DNA of 64,000 bases from Mallotus nudiflorus (taxonomy: Eukaryota; Streptophyta; Magnoliopsida; Malpighiales; Euphorbiaceae): the NCBI GenBank assembly GCA_947683625.1, contig CANTUR010000112.1, positions 372,501-436,500 on the forward strand, given 5' to 3'. Shown here piece after piece: positions 33,320-45,439 of the stretch. The translations under genes and the position numbers were made by a program. Under the pieces are notes generated by a model, which saw nothing but the letters and a program-made list of their open reading frames with translations, was not told the origin of the DNA and did no database searches. Every line of letters starts with the position of its first letter. Position 1 is the stretch's first letter.

Positions 33320-35270
33320 GTTCCAAATACTAGCTTGTGCTTGAGTCTTCTTAAGCTATTTAAGGACAGTGTCTTGCTCTTTGATTGAAGCTTGATACTT
33401 GTTACAACTTTTCCATTAGAGGGATCCTTTTCTTTTTTAAAAGGTTGATATACCTACCTGTTATAAATTACATGATTGACTGCTAGTGAGGGCTTCTCAA
33501 CTGTTTGCTTATCTACTTTTGTACTACTGTTCTAGTCTTATACAATAATTTAAGATCATTAGAGTCATACCATATATCGATCGTCATGACTTACAAGTTC
33601 TGAAGTTGAATAGTACTAATAATCTCATCTTTAATGTTAAATTCTTCTCCCCATCCTGAGGCTTTTAAGTTTGTGTGGGTAGTAGGGGGTGCTATATACT
33701 TGACTTTGTAGTCAAACTTCCCAAATGGTTGGCCTAGTAAATCCTATATTTTATAATCACTTATGGGACTTTCATTTATGTTTGCTTCTTATGTGTAAAG
33801 GCAATCGATTACTTCACCATTCATCAGAATATGGGGTTCAAGAATGAGACTCTAGAGTTTTTCTTATGAGGGATTTCCTTGGGTTTATTAGACATCTTGG
33901 ATTGATTGCTTAATAAGGTTTACTGGTAGATTAAAGGAAATCTTGTTGATGTTTGGTGGTGGCATGTTTTGATAGTTTGAGAGAGGATTAGTCTTGATGT
34001 TGGATCATCAATTTTTCCAGAGTCAATGAGGTCTTAGATTTCATTCTTAAGGGTTTTGCATGTATCAGTGGTGGGATCAGGCATCTAGCGAAAGTGGCAA
34101 AACAAGTTTTGCTAATTTGAGGGGTAGTGGGTTTGGAAAAGGCTTAGGTTCTTGAGGTTGCAAGAGGTTCTTTTGTTGGAGTCTTTAAAATATTTTGGAT
34201 AGTGGGATCTTAAAGTTTGAGAACTTTCTCGATGGTCTAATGCAATTGATAGATAGTGAATTATGGGTGTCAGGTTGGATTATGTTTATTTGTGTAGTTT
34301 GGGTGAAGGTGTTTTAAATGTTTGGTTGGGTGTTGCAACAAAAGGTGTTCCTAGTTTGTTGAGGTTCCTCATCCTCAATTCTAACCCCTGCCTGATGGAG
34401 AGCTCTGAAGTTAGGATAATGAGCAAAGATCATCTATTTTCTGAAGTATGGTAATGCCCATTTGATTATCAGCTCCATTTTTTCATCTTTTAGAGGATGA
34501 TTTTTCATTTTGACTACTTTTCCCCCATCTTGTGACATAATCAAAGAAAGTTTCATGGGGTTTCTACTTTGTGGTCTCAAGATCTCTTCGAGTGATGTCT
34601 AGCTGAGTGTTCTATTCATATTGTTTGATAAACTTCTGAGTTAGAAATAGCCAATTACTTATGATTTCACCTTTAAGGTTAAAGAACCATGCCCTCGGTC
34701 CTTCGTATAATGATGTAAAGAAGAATCGAACATTCTAAGATTCTATAAGTTTTATAGCAACCATAAAGCTAGCACATTACTGTAGATGGACCCTTAGATC
34801 CCCTGTTCCATCGAATATAGTAAAGTTTAGTGGTTTAAAATCATATAAGAGTGGCTCATCTTTGAATAGTTCCAAGTTAGTAAAGCTTTTAGAGCCATGA
34901 ATTCCTTTATCTTTAAAGGCAAATTCCAATTGAGACATTTTTTTAGCTAATAATTTGACCTAGGCTTAGTCATGTAAGCAATTTTTATAGCTTTCGATAC
35001 AATTATAAGATCCTGGTAGTAATCATTATCAGCTTGAATTGGAGTATAGGGAATTCCCTTTGCCTTATCTACCCTTGGGTGAACATATGTGGAAGCTTCA
35101 TTCAATGGTGTGTTATTTCCATCTTGGGCACTTTTGGCTTTGATTTGGGCTTAGAGGATTTTGACTATGGTATCATCAACTAGCAATTTTTGGATCCCTT
35201 CTTTTAGCCTGTCTTCGAATTATTGGCAAGAATTATCTTCTTAGTCAATCATGTTGGATATAGGATTCAT
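33320..35270 (-). pseudogene. gag of the Tat element
   Basis: It starts at ATG 35270 (MNPISNMID). The gag core has FTIFDGTGDLRVHLQ (about 34790-34830), FFTSLYEGPRAWFFNLKGE (about 34670-34720) and TQKFIKQYE. A degraded zinc-finger region includes LKNEI-stop-DLIDSGKIDDP (about 34010-34050). It has many stops and frameshifts, more than the inner gag, consistent with greater age. Confidence 0.72.
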
Positions 35271-36602
35271 GTACATTTATTAAGGTTAGCTAAATGAATG
35301 ATGCATGATGTGTGCCTGCAAAAGAAAAGGGTAAGCATGTATGCATAGAGTGGATGCAAAATCTTATAATGAAAAATGATTATTCCTATAAGAAACAGTG
35401 GTTAGTATATGCCTATTTACATATATGTTATGTATGCATGATTAAAGCTAGCTAGTTTTTCTTGTACAGTGAACAAACCAATCACAAGCAAGCTCTCTTT
35501 TTTTACCTTCTTTCTCTATGAGGCTATTCAGTCTCTTTCCTAGGTAGGCTTTAAACCTTTAGTCATCGAGGGACTATGGTTTTGCTCTCAAAACTAGGCT
35601 TTTTTTATTTATATTAATTAGAACTAAAGGATAAACTAAGGAACGATACTAAAATGTGCTTGAGGTAACCATATAATGTAGATGTGAAAGTTAATTTTTG
35701 GGCTTCAAATAATGTCCCGAGCCCGTATGCGCCCATATGCATAGGACCATGGTCAGTCAGAGGGAGCTCAAGTTCTTGCCCCTATATCAATAGTCAATAT
35801 GTTGATCGGGAGATATGAAAGTATTGTTCGATAGTTTATAGTTTGATTTTACTAACATTAAGGTCCATAATCTAGTTATATTTCTAACCCATTCATTTGA
35901 TATAATAAGGATAAATGGACAACATCTTATAGGTTCTATTATCGAGGGATGTCATTATTTTTTTTAGTTTACATAGAGTATTCAAGCTAAGGCATATAAT
36001 TCTTATCATTCCCTATGCTTTGGGCTCGCACGAAGTATATGAGAATCACATCGTCTTAAGCTTGGATGTTCTATAACAATTGACATTATGATGTCATTCG
36101 ATGATAGACATTGGGAGAGTCATGTCATTTTATGAATATAAGGTCAGACAGACAATGTAAGGATAGGGATAGCATGCACGACTTGGTCGGATCTTAGTGG
36201 ATGTTATTACTGGTTTATCTACATTAGCTAAGCCAGGGTGAAAGGCTAAGGGTTCCTTTAGCAAGAATGCCCCCATATGACTAGGGTTACGGACTCCCAT
36301 TAGTGAGTCTAGCATTCTTTTAATAACTCAGACGCCTCCTTTTAGCACTTTGGTTATAGACTCTAGTCATATGAGTCTGGTGAATGCACGGGTAAAGACT
36401 AAAGGTGATAATACCATATCTTCGTCACCCCATGACTCGAGTAGAATCATGGTGGCGATGTCATTTAGTATTATCGAGGCTTTTAGGGATCAATGGTGCA
36501 TGTGTGATGTGTAGTGCAAATGCAGTGGTGAGGGGCTCTATATGATTAAGCATTTCATAATGAGAAATAGTCATTTTTGAGTTGATCTCTCTTACTTAGA
36601 AG
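35271..36602 (-). other. Tat leader between primer site and gag
   Basis: About 1.3 kb with no recognisable protein. Long leaders are usual in Tat elements. Confidence 0.5.
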
Positions 36603-36620
36603 TCCCCAATTGAGTCACCA
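36603..36620 (-). other. Primer binding site of the Tat element
   Basis: Minus strand TGGTGACTCAATTGGGGA, three bases from the LTR end at 36624. It differs by a few bases from the family-B site and supports a shared priming tRNA. Confidence 0.75.
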
Positions 36621-36623
36621 CTA

Positions 36624-38315
36624 TGAGCGACTTATTTTTACATCTTGCATCTTTTAGTTTCAAGATGAATTAATTCCTTAAGGGTTTTTGGTTTTTGAGG
36701 GACATGACAACTTTATCAAATAGGGACAAATGATTAGTATTAGGAGGATAAGGCACTTTTTTTTATGGAGTCACCACCCAATTTTTTAGAAAATTGAGAA
36801 AATAAAAAGGACAACCTAAGGTCACTCAATGAGTATTGCCCCCAGTAGAGATTTCCAAGCTTGAGGGATCACATATACTTTTTGACTATTTCTAATTATA
36901 CGATGTTTAATGTATAACTACCGCAACACCTTAGTTTTAGTAATGACAGTTTGTATAGCATTCACACAATTCATCAAATAGTGGAAGAAAATAAAGTTGA
37001 AGAATATTATTATAACATTGCTTTCCTAATAAAATACATATAAAAGGAAAAAAATTGCAGATAAGTAAATCTAATTTTAAATATAATGAATCTGCAAGGT
37101 AAATATGGCCATTTTATAGCTTGCTTGATCACATGAAGAATGGGATAAGCAATTGCTCAATCACATAAACAATAGGACAAGTAATGGACACTCGATCATT
37201 TGGAAGAGTAAATGAAACGTAGATGATCATGCATGCTTGTAGTGATTATTTATGTGATGATGATAATATAAGGGATCCATGATGTCATCACTGAACCAAG
37301 AACATGATGACTCTATTTGGAGATATAAAATTTAACATTATTGATATTTATGATGTGATTTCATGTTTCAGAACTAGAGGATGTAGAATGATGATATAAA
37401 ATGAGCATAATAAAGCATAGATTATTCATATAGCATGAAAAATTATCAGTCTCATCAAATAAGCACAATAGTATTCCCAAATGCTGGTGATGATAAAATA
37501 AAATTTAGTATGATAAAATAAATGTGCTAAAATGATTATATGGTCCTCAGACTCGATTAAGCCTATGTGGGTTTTGAAGCTTTAGCTTTAAGGGATTATT
37601 AAGCTTTTCTCATTAAGAGGTTCAAAATGACAACATAATGATACTAGTTTGTATACCTTTAAAGCATACTTTGAAAAAGATAAGGCTTGGTTTGGTGGAA
37701 AAGAGGTATAATCTCCTAAGAAAAAGATAGTGGGATAGCAAAAACTATCTGGAAAAGGAAACAGATTTTTCAGTGTGTGCTTGCTTGCACTTGCTCCCCC
37801 CTAAAATGGGGTGTAGAGGCACCTATTTATAATGAAAAATTTAAGGAAATGGAGGGCATATATGTGGTCAAGTGCGCGTCCCTAGGATGGAGCGCATGGC
37901 AATGCAAAGTGCATATGACTATGGTTACATGCACTTTCGCTCTTTACGCTCACCATTCAAGGCTTATGTATGCTATTCATAGGTTGGTTCCTAGGGTTTT
38001 GGGCCTTCTAGATGCATTTCTGAAGTTCATTTTGTCAAATTCGGCCTTAATTTTAGCGCATGAGACCCAGAGGTGCTTACATGCAATTATAAGCAATACG
38101 CGCTATTCCTTGGGTTGTGTTGGATTGTTCTAGGACCACTCTTGAAGGTTTTAGAGCCTTCTGGATGTGTTTTTAAAGTATGTTTTATCTAGTTTGGCTT
38201 CAATTTTAATGTGTGACACCTAAGGTTGTTATGACCGAGTAGACTCTAGTCATCTCGGAGATTCATTTCATCTTTAAACCTTTTTGGGGACAGTCAAATT
38301 TTAAGTATGATGATG
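36624..38315 (-). repeat. 5' LTR of the Tat host element
   Basis: 1.69 kb, direct repeat of 4692-6726. It begins (plus strand) TGAGCGACTTATTTTTAC and ends near GTCAAATTTTAAGTATGATG, where a GAT repeat blurs the terminus. Minus-strand TATAAATAGG is at about 37822-37831. About 330 bp present in the 3' LTR (about 6290-6620) is missing. No target duplication could be matched. Confidence 0.8.
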
Positions 38316-38324
38316 ATGATGATC

Positions 38325-38367
<43 letters not shown>
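38310..38367. repeat. GAT/AAT microsatellite
   Basis: (GAT)5 followed by about 14 AAT units. It lies at the boundary of the Tat LTR and may have grown from its terminal TATTATAC/CATCATAC-type sequence. Confidence 0.9.
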
Positions 38368-38370
<3 letters not shown>

Positions 38371-38383
38371 TTAAAAAGGAGAA

Positions 38384-40939
38384 TGTGGCATTTAGGAGGG
38401 ACAACTGTTAGAATAAGGAAGTTTTGGGAGAGGTGGTAGCCATTCAATCTACCAAAAAAAAAAGCTTCTTCTTAAAACTTGAAACAATAGCATCATCAAA
38501 ACTCTTCCTTAAGTCTGTAAACCCTTCTCATTTTCCCATCATTTACTCTCAACAATCCACTTCCCTAAATCAAAAATTTCTTCATGGAATTATGGTAAAG
38601 ATTATAGAGTTTTGACAGAGAAGCTAAGAGGGGTCACATGCATTCATCATCAAATAACAATTTTCATTTCTCTAAGTTCATAATTAGCTAGGTCAGCTAA
38701 CTAGCATGAATTCAGCTTTGCTTTAAATAAAAATCACCATCTATTTTCTCTATAATCAATTTTGAAATTTTTCTTGAGTTAGCTTTTCTTGTTTGTCAAA
38801 AATAATTACTCACAAAAGCTAAAATTCTATAAGACCAGCTTTGTTCCCTTTGAATGGTATCCATATAGTAAAGTTATTGAGTTCTCTAATTAGCTATACC
38901 TTGATCAAAATCCTAATTGATGTTGTTGTTAAGTTTGAGCTATTGATTTCAACTTTCATCAAAGACCCAAAACTTATCTATATATAGGATTTCTTTGATG
39001 ATTATGCATGGTGATAAAATAAGGTCAAATAATGTGGTCATGAGGTTGTCTATAAGTCTATAAGGTGCTATTATGATTGTGATTGAGTTTTGGTGCAAAT
39101 TTTGTGCATTTTGGGTGTTGTCAATTTCTAGAAATGACTGTAGATTATTAAAACGGCATTATAGTACAATAAGGTGATATTGGAGTACATTAAGTTAATG
39201 CCTTAGTACATTAGGGTGGCGCCTCAGTACTAGGACAATGCCCATCACCCTCACTCTCACCTTTTTAATTAGGCATATTAAAAATGCCATTAAGGTTGTT
39301 CATTAGCACATTAAGACAACACCTTAGTGCTATGTCGATGCCTTAGTGTCATCCTAAAATCATTTTCAAACTAAAAATGAGTCTGCAAACTGTCTTGTGT
39401 TAACTAGTTTTAATAGAATTTAGTTAGTAAACTTAGAATCTTATTTTTCTTGCTTCTTAAATGTCTCTATAGGAGTTGTTCCAACTACAACAATAGAAAA
39501 TAGATTGGGTCCATTTGGTTAGATTTGTGCATAAACAACTTTAGGTGAGTGGATAACTATATGACATTGGCTTTCAAACTATGTTATTTACATATATAAA
39601 TAATAATGAATTCATATTATTAGCATATTAAGGTTTCCTTACAAATAGTTCTTGAGAAATATTAAATATTGTTTATCTTCATTATGTGTATTTCAGATTA
39701 TACATATATTTAAATGAATATACCTTTACAAATGAATTTTTATGAATGTCACTTTATTAATATTATTTTATTATAAGTCGTTAGCTCATATAATAAAAAT
39801 CAAGAACAAATAACATTATATTTATCATTGACAAGTTAAAGCAAATTACTATAGCAATATGTTTTTTTTAATTTAGAGATTATATCTTAGCAAATTTATT
39901 TTGTACTCAGCTTTAACAATTATTCAATAAACATATGATTATTATTCTTATTGTTTTACATGACTACAATAAGAAATAATAGCAAATATATTTTGTGATA
40001 AATTGTTAAATGAGAATGATTCAACCTGTAAAAATCTATACACTCATGGTATATATCCCTTAGATGACATTATTATGACTGGTGTCTTATTTTAGTATTA
40101 TATTATATATATGTATATTACCAATATTACCAAGCAGTTGTCTTAGGGACAGTGCTTGATTATACATATAGCCTTGGGGGTGTACAGTTAGGTGGTTAGC
40201 CCTTGGGGGTAGCTCTGTGCATGCATATAACCAATAATATTATAGACTTAGGCTGCTCAACGTCATCATTGACCTAAAGTGTCAATAATTCAGTATAATT
40301 TTTAGGATATATTATTAATGAGTGTATGGAACAATTTCTCATATATATGTATTCTTCTAGTTTAATTTTGAAATTAGTATTGACTGCAACTTATTTTATT
40401 TCAGGCAATAGAAAATGACACTAAAACATCGTGAGTTATTAAAATCATATGTATATTACATAAAAGCAACTTATCAACTATTATTATAGTAAATTCTTTT
40501 GAAGAGACAGACAATATTAATAGGAAATAGCATTTGTTTCCGCTTTGTTATATCTTTACCCACTTATTGAGTATTTTTATAATCACCCCTCACTTTTAAA
40601 TTTTTCTCAGATCCTTTGGAGCATCAGTAGTAGTACTATACCAGAATCGTCTCACTATATGTCTGCTCTTCAATGCTTAGAAGAGGTTGAGCCAACAACT
40701 CAGTTAACCTATCTTTTTGGCATGTACTTAATAAAATTCTAAGTATTATAGATAAGTGTGTAGTATTACGATCAATAGTGATAGTTACTTAGTGTGTAAC
40801 CTTTAAACTGAATTTATAGTATGTTACAGACTTTAATCTTTATATATATAAATTATATTTAATTCAAGTGTTATGAGTTATAGTATTTTAAATAGTTCCA
40901 GCCATCTATCACTTAGTAGCACCTGCTAATCAACTAGCA
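38384..40939 (+). repeat. Probable 5' LTR of a Tekay/Del-like chromovirus
   Basis: The interval ends just before a tRNA-Met-type primer site (40953). It contains TCTATATATAGG (TATA, about 38977-38987), a middle segment of CCTTAGTAC/GGCATTA-type repeats (39130-39360) and a CTTATTGAGTATTTTTATAATCACCCC block (split here as CTTATTGAGTATTTTT at about 40562). A similar TCATTGAGTATTTTT block occurs in the solo LTR at about 62536. The left end is a guess: GGAGAATGTGGCA at about 38379 looks like a PPT-LTR junction. The matching 3' LTR is too truncated to prove it. Confidence 0.45.
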
Positions 40940-40952
40940 GAGTGGGTATTAT

Positions 40953-40970
40953 TGGTATCAAAGCTCTAAG
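40953..40970 (+). other. Primer binding site (initiator tRNA-Met type)
   Basis: TGGTATCAAAGCTCTAAG matches the common plant retrotransposon site TGGTATCAGAGC at 11 of 12 positions. Confidence 0.82.
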
Positions 40971-41017
40971 TTAAATATCTTATATATAATATTGTCCTTT
41001 GATAAGAATATTAAGTC

Positions 41018-42067
41018 TAGGGCTGAACATGGGATAGAGAAACCAAAAGATATTAAAATCGTATTGAACTGAATAATTTTAACCTTGAACTGAACCAAAC
41101 CAAATTTTATGACTAATTTGGTATAGTACTAGAGATTTACAAAAAACCATACCGAAAATTGTGTCAAAACCATGCCAAATAAAAAATCGAATATAGTACC
41201 AAATTTTAATTTAATAACTAATGTATAAATATTAATAAATAATTGTAAAATTAATTATATATTTTTCATTATAATATCAATTAATATATTATTACTAAGT
41301 AACATATGTATAATAATATATGATAAAAAATAATATGTTTTGTGTTAAAAATATAGTAAATAAATTGTTAATAAAGTATTTTTATTAATTTCATTATCAT
41401 TAACTATCGTTAATATTATACTGCTATATTGTTATTGTTATATTTCATAATTTATTAATTATTATTTTTAGTAACCTAATCTTAGTGATATTATTTAAAA
41501 TTAATGAACTAAATAATAGATCATCAAAATGATGTAATTTTGTCCAAAATTGCATCGTTTTCATTAAAGCAAATTAATTGTGACCCTACAAATAAATTAA
41601 AAAAAAAAAAGCCATTTGGGCAAACATAACATATAACTATGATGATTTGTAGAGATTTTTTATTTTATGGTTTATATTGTATTTTTTAAAAATTTTTTTA
41701 CCTATAATACTGCGTAAACATATAACTATAATGATTTTTTAATGGTTATTTTTTTTTTGTCAACAATGGTTTATACCGTATTAATACAAAAATTAACACA
41801 TTCTTATTTTTTTAGTATTAAAAATAAACTTAATTAATAATATAAGTTTGTATAAAACATAAATCTTTAAAATTCTTGTTTTGAACTGAATCATACCAAT
41901 TCATTATGAAAGAATTGAAACACCGTACCGAAAAATAAGATGGCACCGATATGGAGTTTTTTTAATTTAGTACTAGTATTGGATATTTTATTTTTTAAAT
42001 CCCCAAAATTTGGTATGGTTTCAGAGATTTTAAATCCCTAAATTCCCTTTTTCTATATACACCCCTA
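41018..42067. mobile_element. hAT-like non-autonomous DNA transposon
   Basis: 1,050 bp with TAGGGCTGAACA and ACACCCCTA termini. 8-bp target copies flank it: ATTAAGTC (41010-41017) and ATTCAGTC (42068-42075), differing at one base. Sub-terminal inverted words (ACCATACC near 41150, GGTATGG near 42014) fit a non-autonomous hAT. It has no transposase and is very AT-rich. Removal rejoins the chromovirus leader to the gag start. Confidence 0.78.
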
Positions 42068-42109
42068 ATTCAGTCTAAGAATGTTATTCTGTTATGGTTT
42101 TATAGGATT

Positions 42110-43530
42110 ATACCACTTAGAGTTAGAAGGGGTAGAGGACATAGTGGCCGGGTTATTATATTTTTAGATGTTGGCTAACCTCATAGGAATCCTCTGAATC
42201 ATCCCTAAAAAAAGGGATGATCCATCTCTTAGTGGAGAGGAACATATTGATTCCACCTCCAATTAAGTGGCCTCAAGAGCATATCCAACTACTCCACCTT
42301 TACAACAAGATCCCTCAATTATAGCTAATCGACCACTAGTTCCACTTGATCCACATCCAGCTTAGCAAGTACCTCCTTTTCAAGTTGATATTGGTGTGGG
42401 AGCATTTATGATACAAGCATTTATTGTTACTATGGCTGCTTGAGAGCAATACATGATCCCTAGATGATTGTAGATAGTGCTCACAAACTAGGTGCTTATG
42501 ATTTTGAGGGATCCATAGATAGTGGAATTTTAGATGAATAATTAAAGAAGCTAGAAAACGCTTTTCTTATTTTAGGTTTTTCAGAAGTTGAGAAAGTATA
42601 GAATGTGCTTGGCTTCTTGAAGGGCTTAGCAGATGATTGGCTAACTAGAATACACCAATTGTATAGTAAAGGATTGACATGGAATGTATTCATTATTGAG
42701 TTCAATAAAGAGCACCTAATAAGAAGTTATAAAAAGAGCAAACAAGAAGCATTCTTTAAGCTCACTTAGGGTAGCCTATCAATGAGAGAATATGTAGATT
42801 GATTCGAAGATCTTTATTTCTTTGTTTCAAAAATTATGCCTTTAGAGGAGATTAAGTATAATAGATTTAGAAGTGGATTGTAAGCTTGTATGCGAAATGG
42901 AATAGCTTAGTACAGAGGGATTAATTTTAGAGAGTTAGTTAAGAAGGCACTTGGTTTTAAGAAGGTAAGGAAAGAAGAGCTAGAGCAAGAGTAGAAGAAT
43001 AAGAGGTTTAACCCAATTTCCTCTCGAACTTATAGAGATAAACAAGTTAACAAAGGGGTAAACACATTTCGACCTAGATCAGGCTGTAATGGCAGTGATC
43101 GAGGTTCACACATGAATATAAGGCATTAAGCTAGGCAACTACATATAAGTAAGAGCTTTATAAGGTAGCTAGTGGGTAGTTTCGCAAGTGTCCAGAGGTA
43201 AGCATATGGTAGTGTACCACTAAATAACCAAAGGAGACACGCATACCCACAATGCCCAAATTGTGGCAAGTTTCATGAAGGAGAAAGTAGAAAGAGATCT
43301 TTGAGTTTCTTTGAAAATGGAGATTTAGGGCATATTAAAAGAGGTTGTCCTTCACTAGTACACACTGGTGGTGCTACAGGAGGATCTATAACACTTAAGA
43401 ACCACAATGGTGGAAGAACTTTTCCATAAAATAGACAAGTTATCGGTGTCTCTAAATCTAATATTGGCAGAGGTGGTACTATTGCCACAACATCTCAATA
43501 AGGTGAAGAATGAATAAACTAATCAAACTT
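42110..43530 (+). pseudogene. gag of the Tekay/Del-like chromovirus
   Basis: The start codon is ATA in place of ATG, followed by PLRVRRGRGHSGR. The gag core includes AYDFEGSIDSGILDE (about 42500), LKKLENAFLILGFSE, VLGFLKGLADDWLTRI and FNKEHLIRSYKKSKQEAFF (about 42700). A zinc-knuckle region, CPNCGKFHEGES then ENGDLGHIKRGCP, lies at about 43250-43350, with one Cys pair changed. Many stops. Confidence 0.8.
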
Positions 43531-43539
43531 TAAACTAAA

Positions 43540-43949
43540 GTTGGAGTTTATGTAATGACACAAGATGAAGCATTGGCATCTCTTAAAGTTGTTACTGGTA
43601 TGTTAACTATTTTTTATTGAGATGCTTATATGTTGTTTGACCCTAGAGCAATGCTTTCATTTGTGTCTCAAAGTTTTTCATTGCATACTAATATAAAACC
43701 AAGTTCTCTAGATGTTATGATGATTTTTTGAATCCATTAGGAAATTCTAAAGCTTGTGAGAAGGTGCATAAGCACTATGTGGTTACAATAGGTGAGCGTG
43801 AACTTTTAGCAAATTTAGTTCCCTTACATCTTCAAGGAACTAATGAAATCTTAGGCATGGATTGGTTATCCCGCCATTATGCTACAATGGATTATTTTAA
43901 GAAGATAGTAAAGTTTAAGTGCCTAGGGGAAACTAAATTTTCTTTTTAA
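43540..43949 (+). pseudogene. Protease of the chromovirus
   Basis: It reads LFDPRAMLSFVSQSF (about 43632-43680); the active-site DPGAT is altered to DPRAM. Then comes an open stretch (43728-43949) with VTIGERELLANLVPLHLQ and EILGMDWLSRHYATMDY, the conserved end of plant gypsy proteases. Confidence 0.8.
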
Positions 43950-44760
43950 AGGATGTGTCATACTCTTGCCTTTATTTGTGATATCAAGCATAACTGCTAG
44001 GAAAATGTAAAGGAAGGGTTGTCATGCATTTTTTACTCATGTTATTAACACTAACTTTAAAGGATCGAGACTAGAAGATATCCTAGTAGTGTGTGAATTC
44101 AAAAATATTTTTTCAGAAGATCTTCCAAGTTTACCCGTAGATAGAGAGATGGAATTCTTTATTGATGTGGTGCTTAGCACCACTCCTATTTCTCAAGCAC
44201 CTTATAGAATGGCCCTAACAAAGTTAAAAATGCTAAAACTTCAATTGTAAGAGCTATTAGATAAAGGTTTCATTAGACATAGCATATCACCTTAAAGAGT
44301 TCATGTATTGTTTGTGAAGAAAAAGGATGGTTCTATAAGGCTATATATAGATCACAAGCAATTAAATAAGGTTATAGTGTGTAACAAGTATCTATTGCCT
44401 CATATTGATGATGTCTTTTATAAGTTACAGGGGGCTAAGGTTTTCTTAAAGATTGACCTAAGGTTTGGGTATCACTAATTAAAAATTAAAGAGGCAGATG
44501 TACTTAAGATGGCCTTTAGGACTTGTTATAGACATTATAATGTCGTTTTAGGTTAATAATGCACTACTTAATTTTATGGATCATATGAACAAAGTATTTT
44601 AAAAGTACCTTGATAAATGTATGATTGTATTTATCAATGACATATTGGTGTATTCTCAAAATAAAGAAGATTATGAAGAGCATTTAAAGATAGTAAATGG
44701 AGGGTATTTTTATAGATCCTAAAAAAGTAAAGGTAGTAGTTCAATGGGAGCAACTAACTA
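43950..44760 (+). pseudogene. Reverse transcriptase of the chromovirus
   Basis: LPVDREMEFFIDVVLSTTPI (about 44133-44190), VLFVKKKDGSIRLYIDHKQL, NKYLLPHIDDVFYKLQGAKV and FLKIDLRFGYH follow in order. The catalytic motif is FINDILVYS (about 44630-44656), with Asn in place of the first Asp. After EDYEEHLKIV the sequence jumps to GIFIDPKKVKVVVQWEQ, so roughly 30 residues have been deleted. Confidence 0.8.
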
Positions 44761-45400
44761 ATACTATAGAGGTGAGGAGTTTTTTTAGGCTTAGCTAGCT
44801 ATTATCATTGGTTTGTTCAAAATTTCTCTATAATATTAGCTCCACTAACCAAGTTTTTGAGGGAGAATGTGAAATTCATTTGGATAAAAGAACGTCAAAA
44901 GACCTTCGAAGAATTTAAGACATGTTTAACCTCTTCTCCAATACTAACTCTTCCTATTAATAGTGCCGAGTTTGTGGTTTATAGTGATGCTTCTCAAAAG
45001 GGATTAGGTTGTGTTCTCATGCATTATGGAAAGGTTATAGCATATGCTTCTAGAAATTTTAGGCAACATGAGTTAAATTATTATACTCATTACCTAAAAT
45101 TAGATGTTGTAGTGTTTACTTTAAAGACTTAAAGGCATTATCTTTATAGAGAAACATGTTAAATCTTTAAAGATCATAAGTCTCTTAAATACTTTCTTAG
45201 CCAAAAGGAGTTGTATTTAAGGCAATGATGATGGATTGAGTTATTAAAGGACTATAATTGTACAACCGAGTACCACCCTAGAACAGCTAATGTTGTGGTG
45301 GATGCTTTTAGTAAAAAATCTTATAGTAACTTAGCCAAAATTATATTAGTAAGACTCCCTTTGTTAGCGAAACTTAGATCGATGAATGTAGTCTTAAAGT
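44761..45400 (+). pseudogene. RNase H of the chromovirus
   Basis: An open stretch (44857-45132) includes FIWIKERQKTFEEFKTCL, SSPILTLPINSAEFVVYSDA, SQKGLGCVLMHYGKVIAYAS and RQHELNYYTHYLKL. It is followed by FKDHKSLKYFLSQKEL and NVVVDAFSKKS. The first catalytic Asp (YSDAS) is present. Confidence 0.85.
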
Positions 45401-45439
45401 TGAGTAAATTAGGCAGTAATACTAACAACACTCAAGGTT

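Larger units (their letters stand above)
4692..38315 (-). mobile_element. Tat-lineage Ty3/gypsy LTR retrotransposon (nest host)
   Basis: The element spans about 33.6 kb including later insertions. Subtracting the solo LTRs at 7475-9018 and 12420-14544 and the full element at 15619-29000 leaves about 16.6 kb. Diverged direct repeats at the ends are LTRs. On the minus strand the order is 5' LTR, primer binding site (36603-36620), gag, protease with G-patch, RT, RNase H, a second RNase H, integrase, antisense PMD gene, tandem repeats, polypurine tract and 3' LTR. The second RNase H after the usual one, the gypsy gene order and the repeat-rich 3' region place it in the Tat/Ogre lineage. The right boundary lies within a GAT/AAT microsatellite and is good to about 10 bp. 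All protein regions are broken. Confidence 0.85.
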
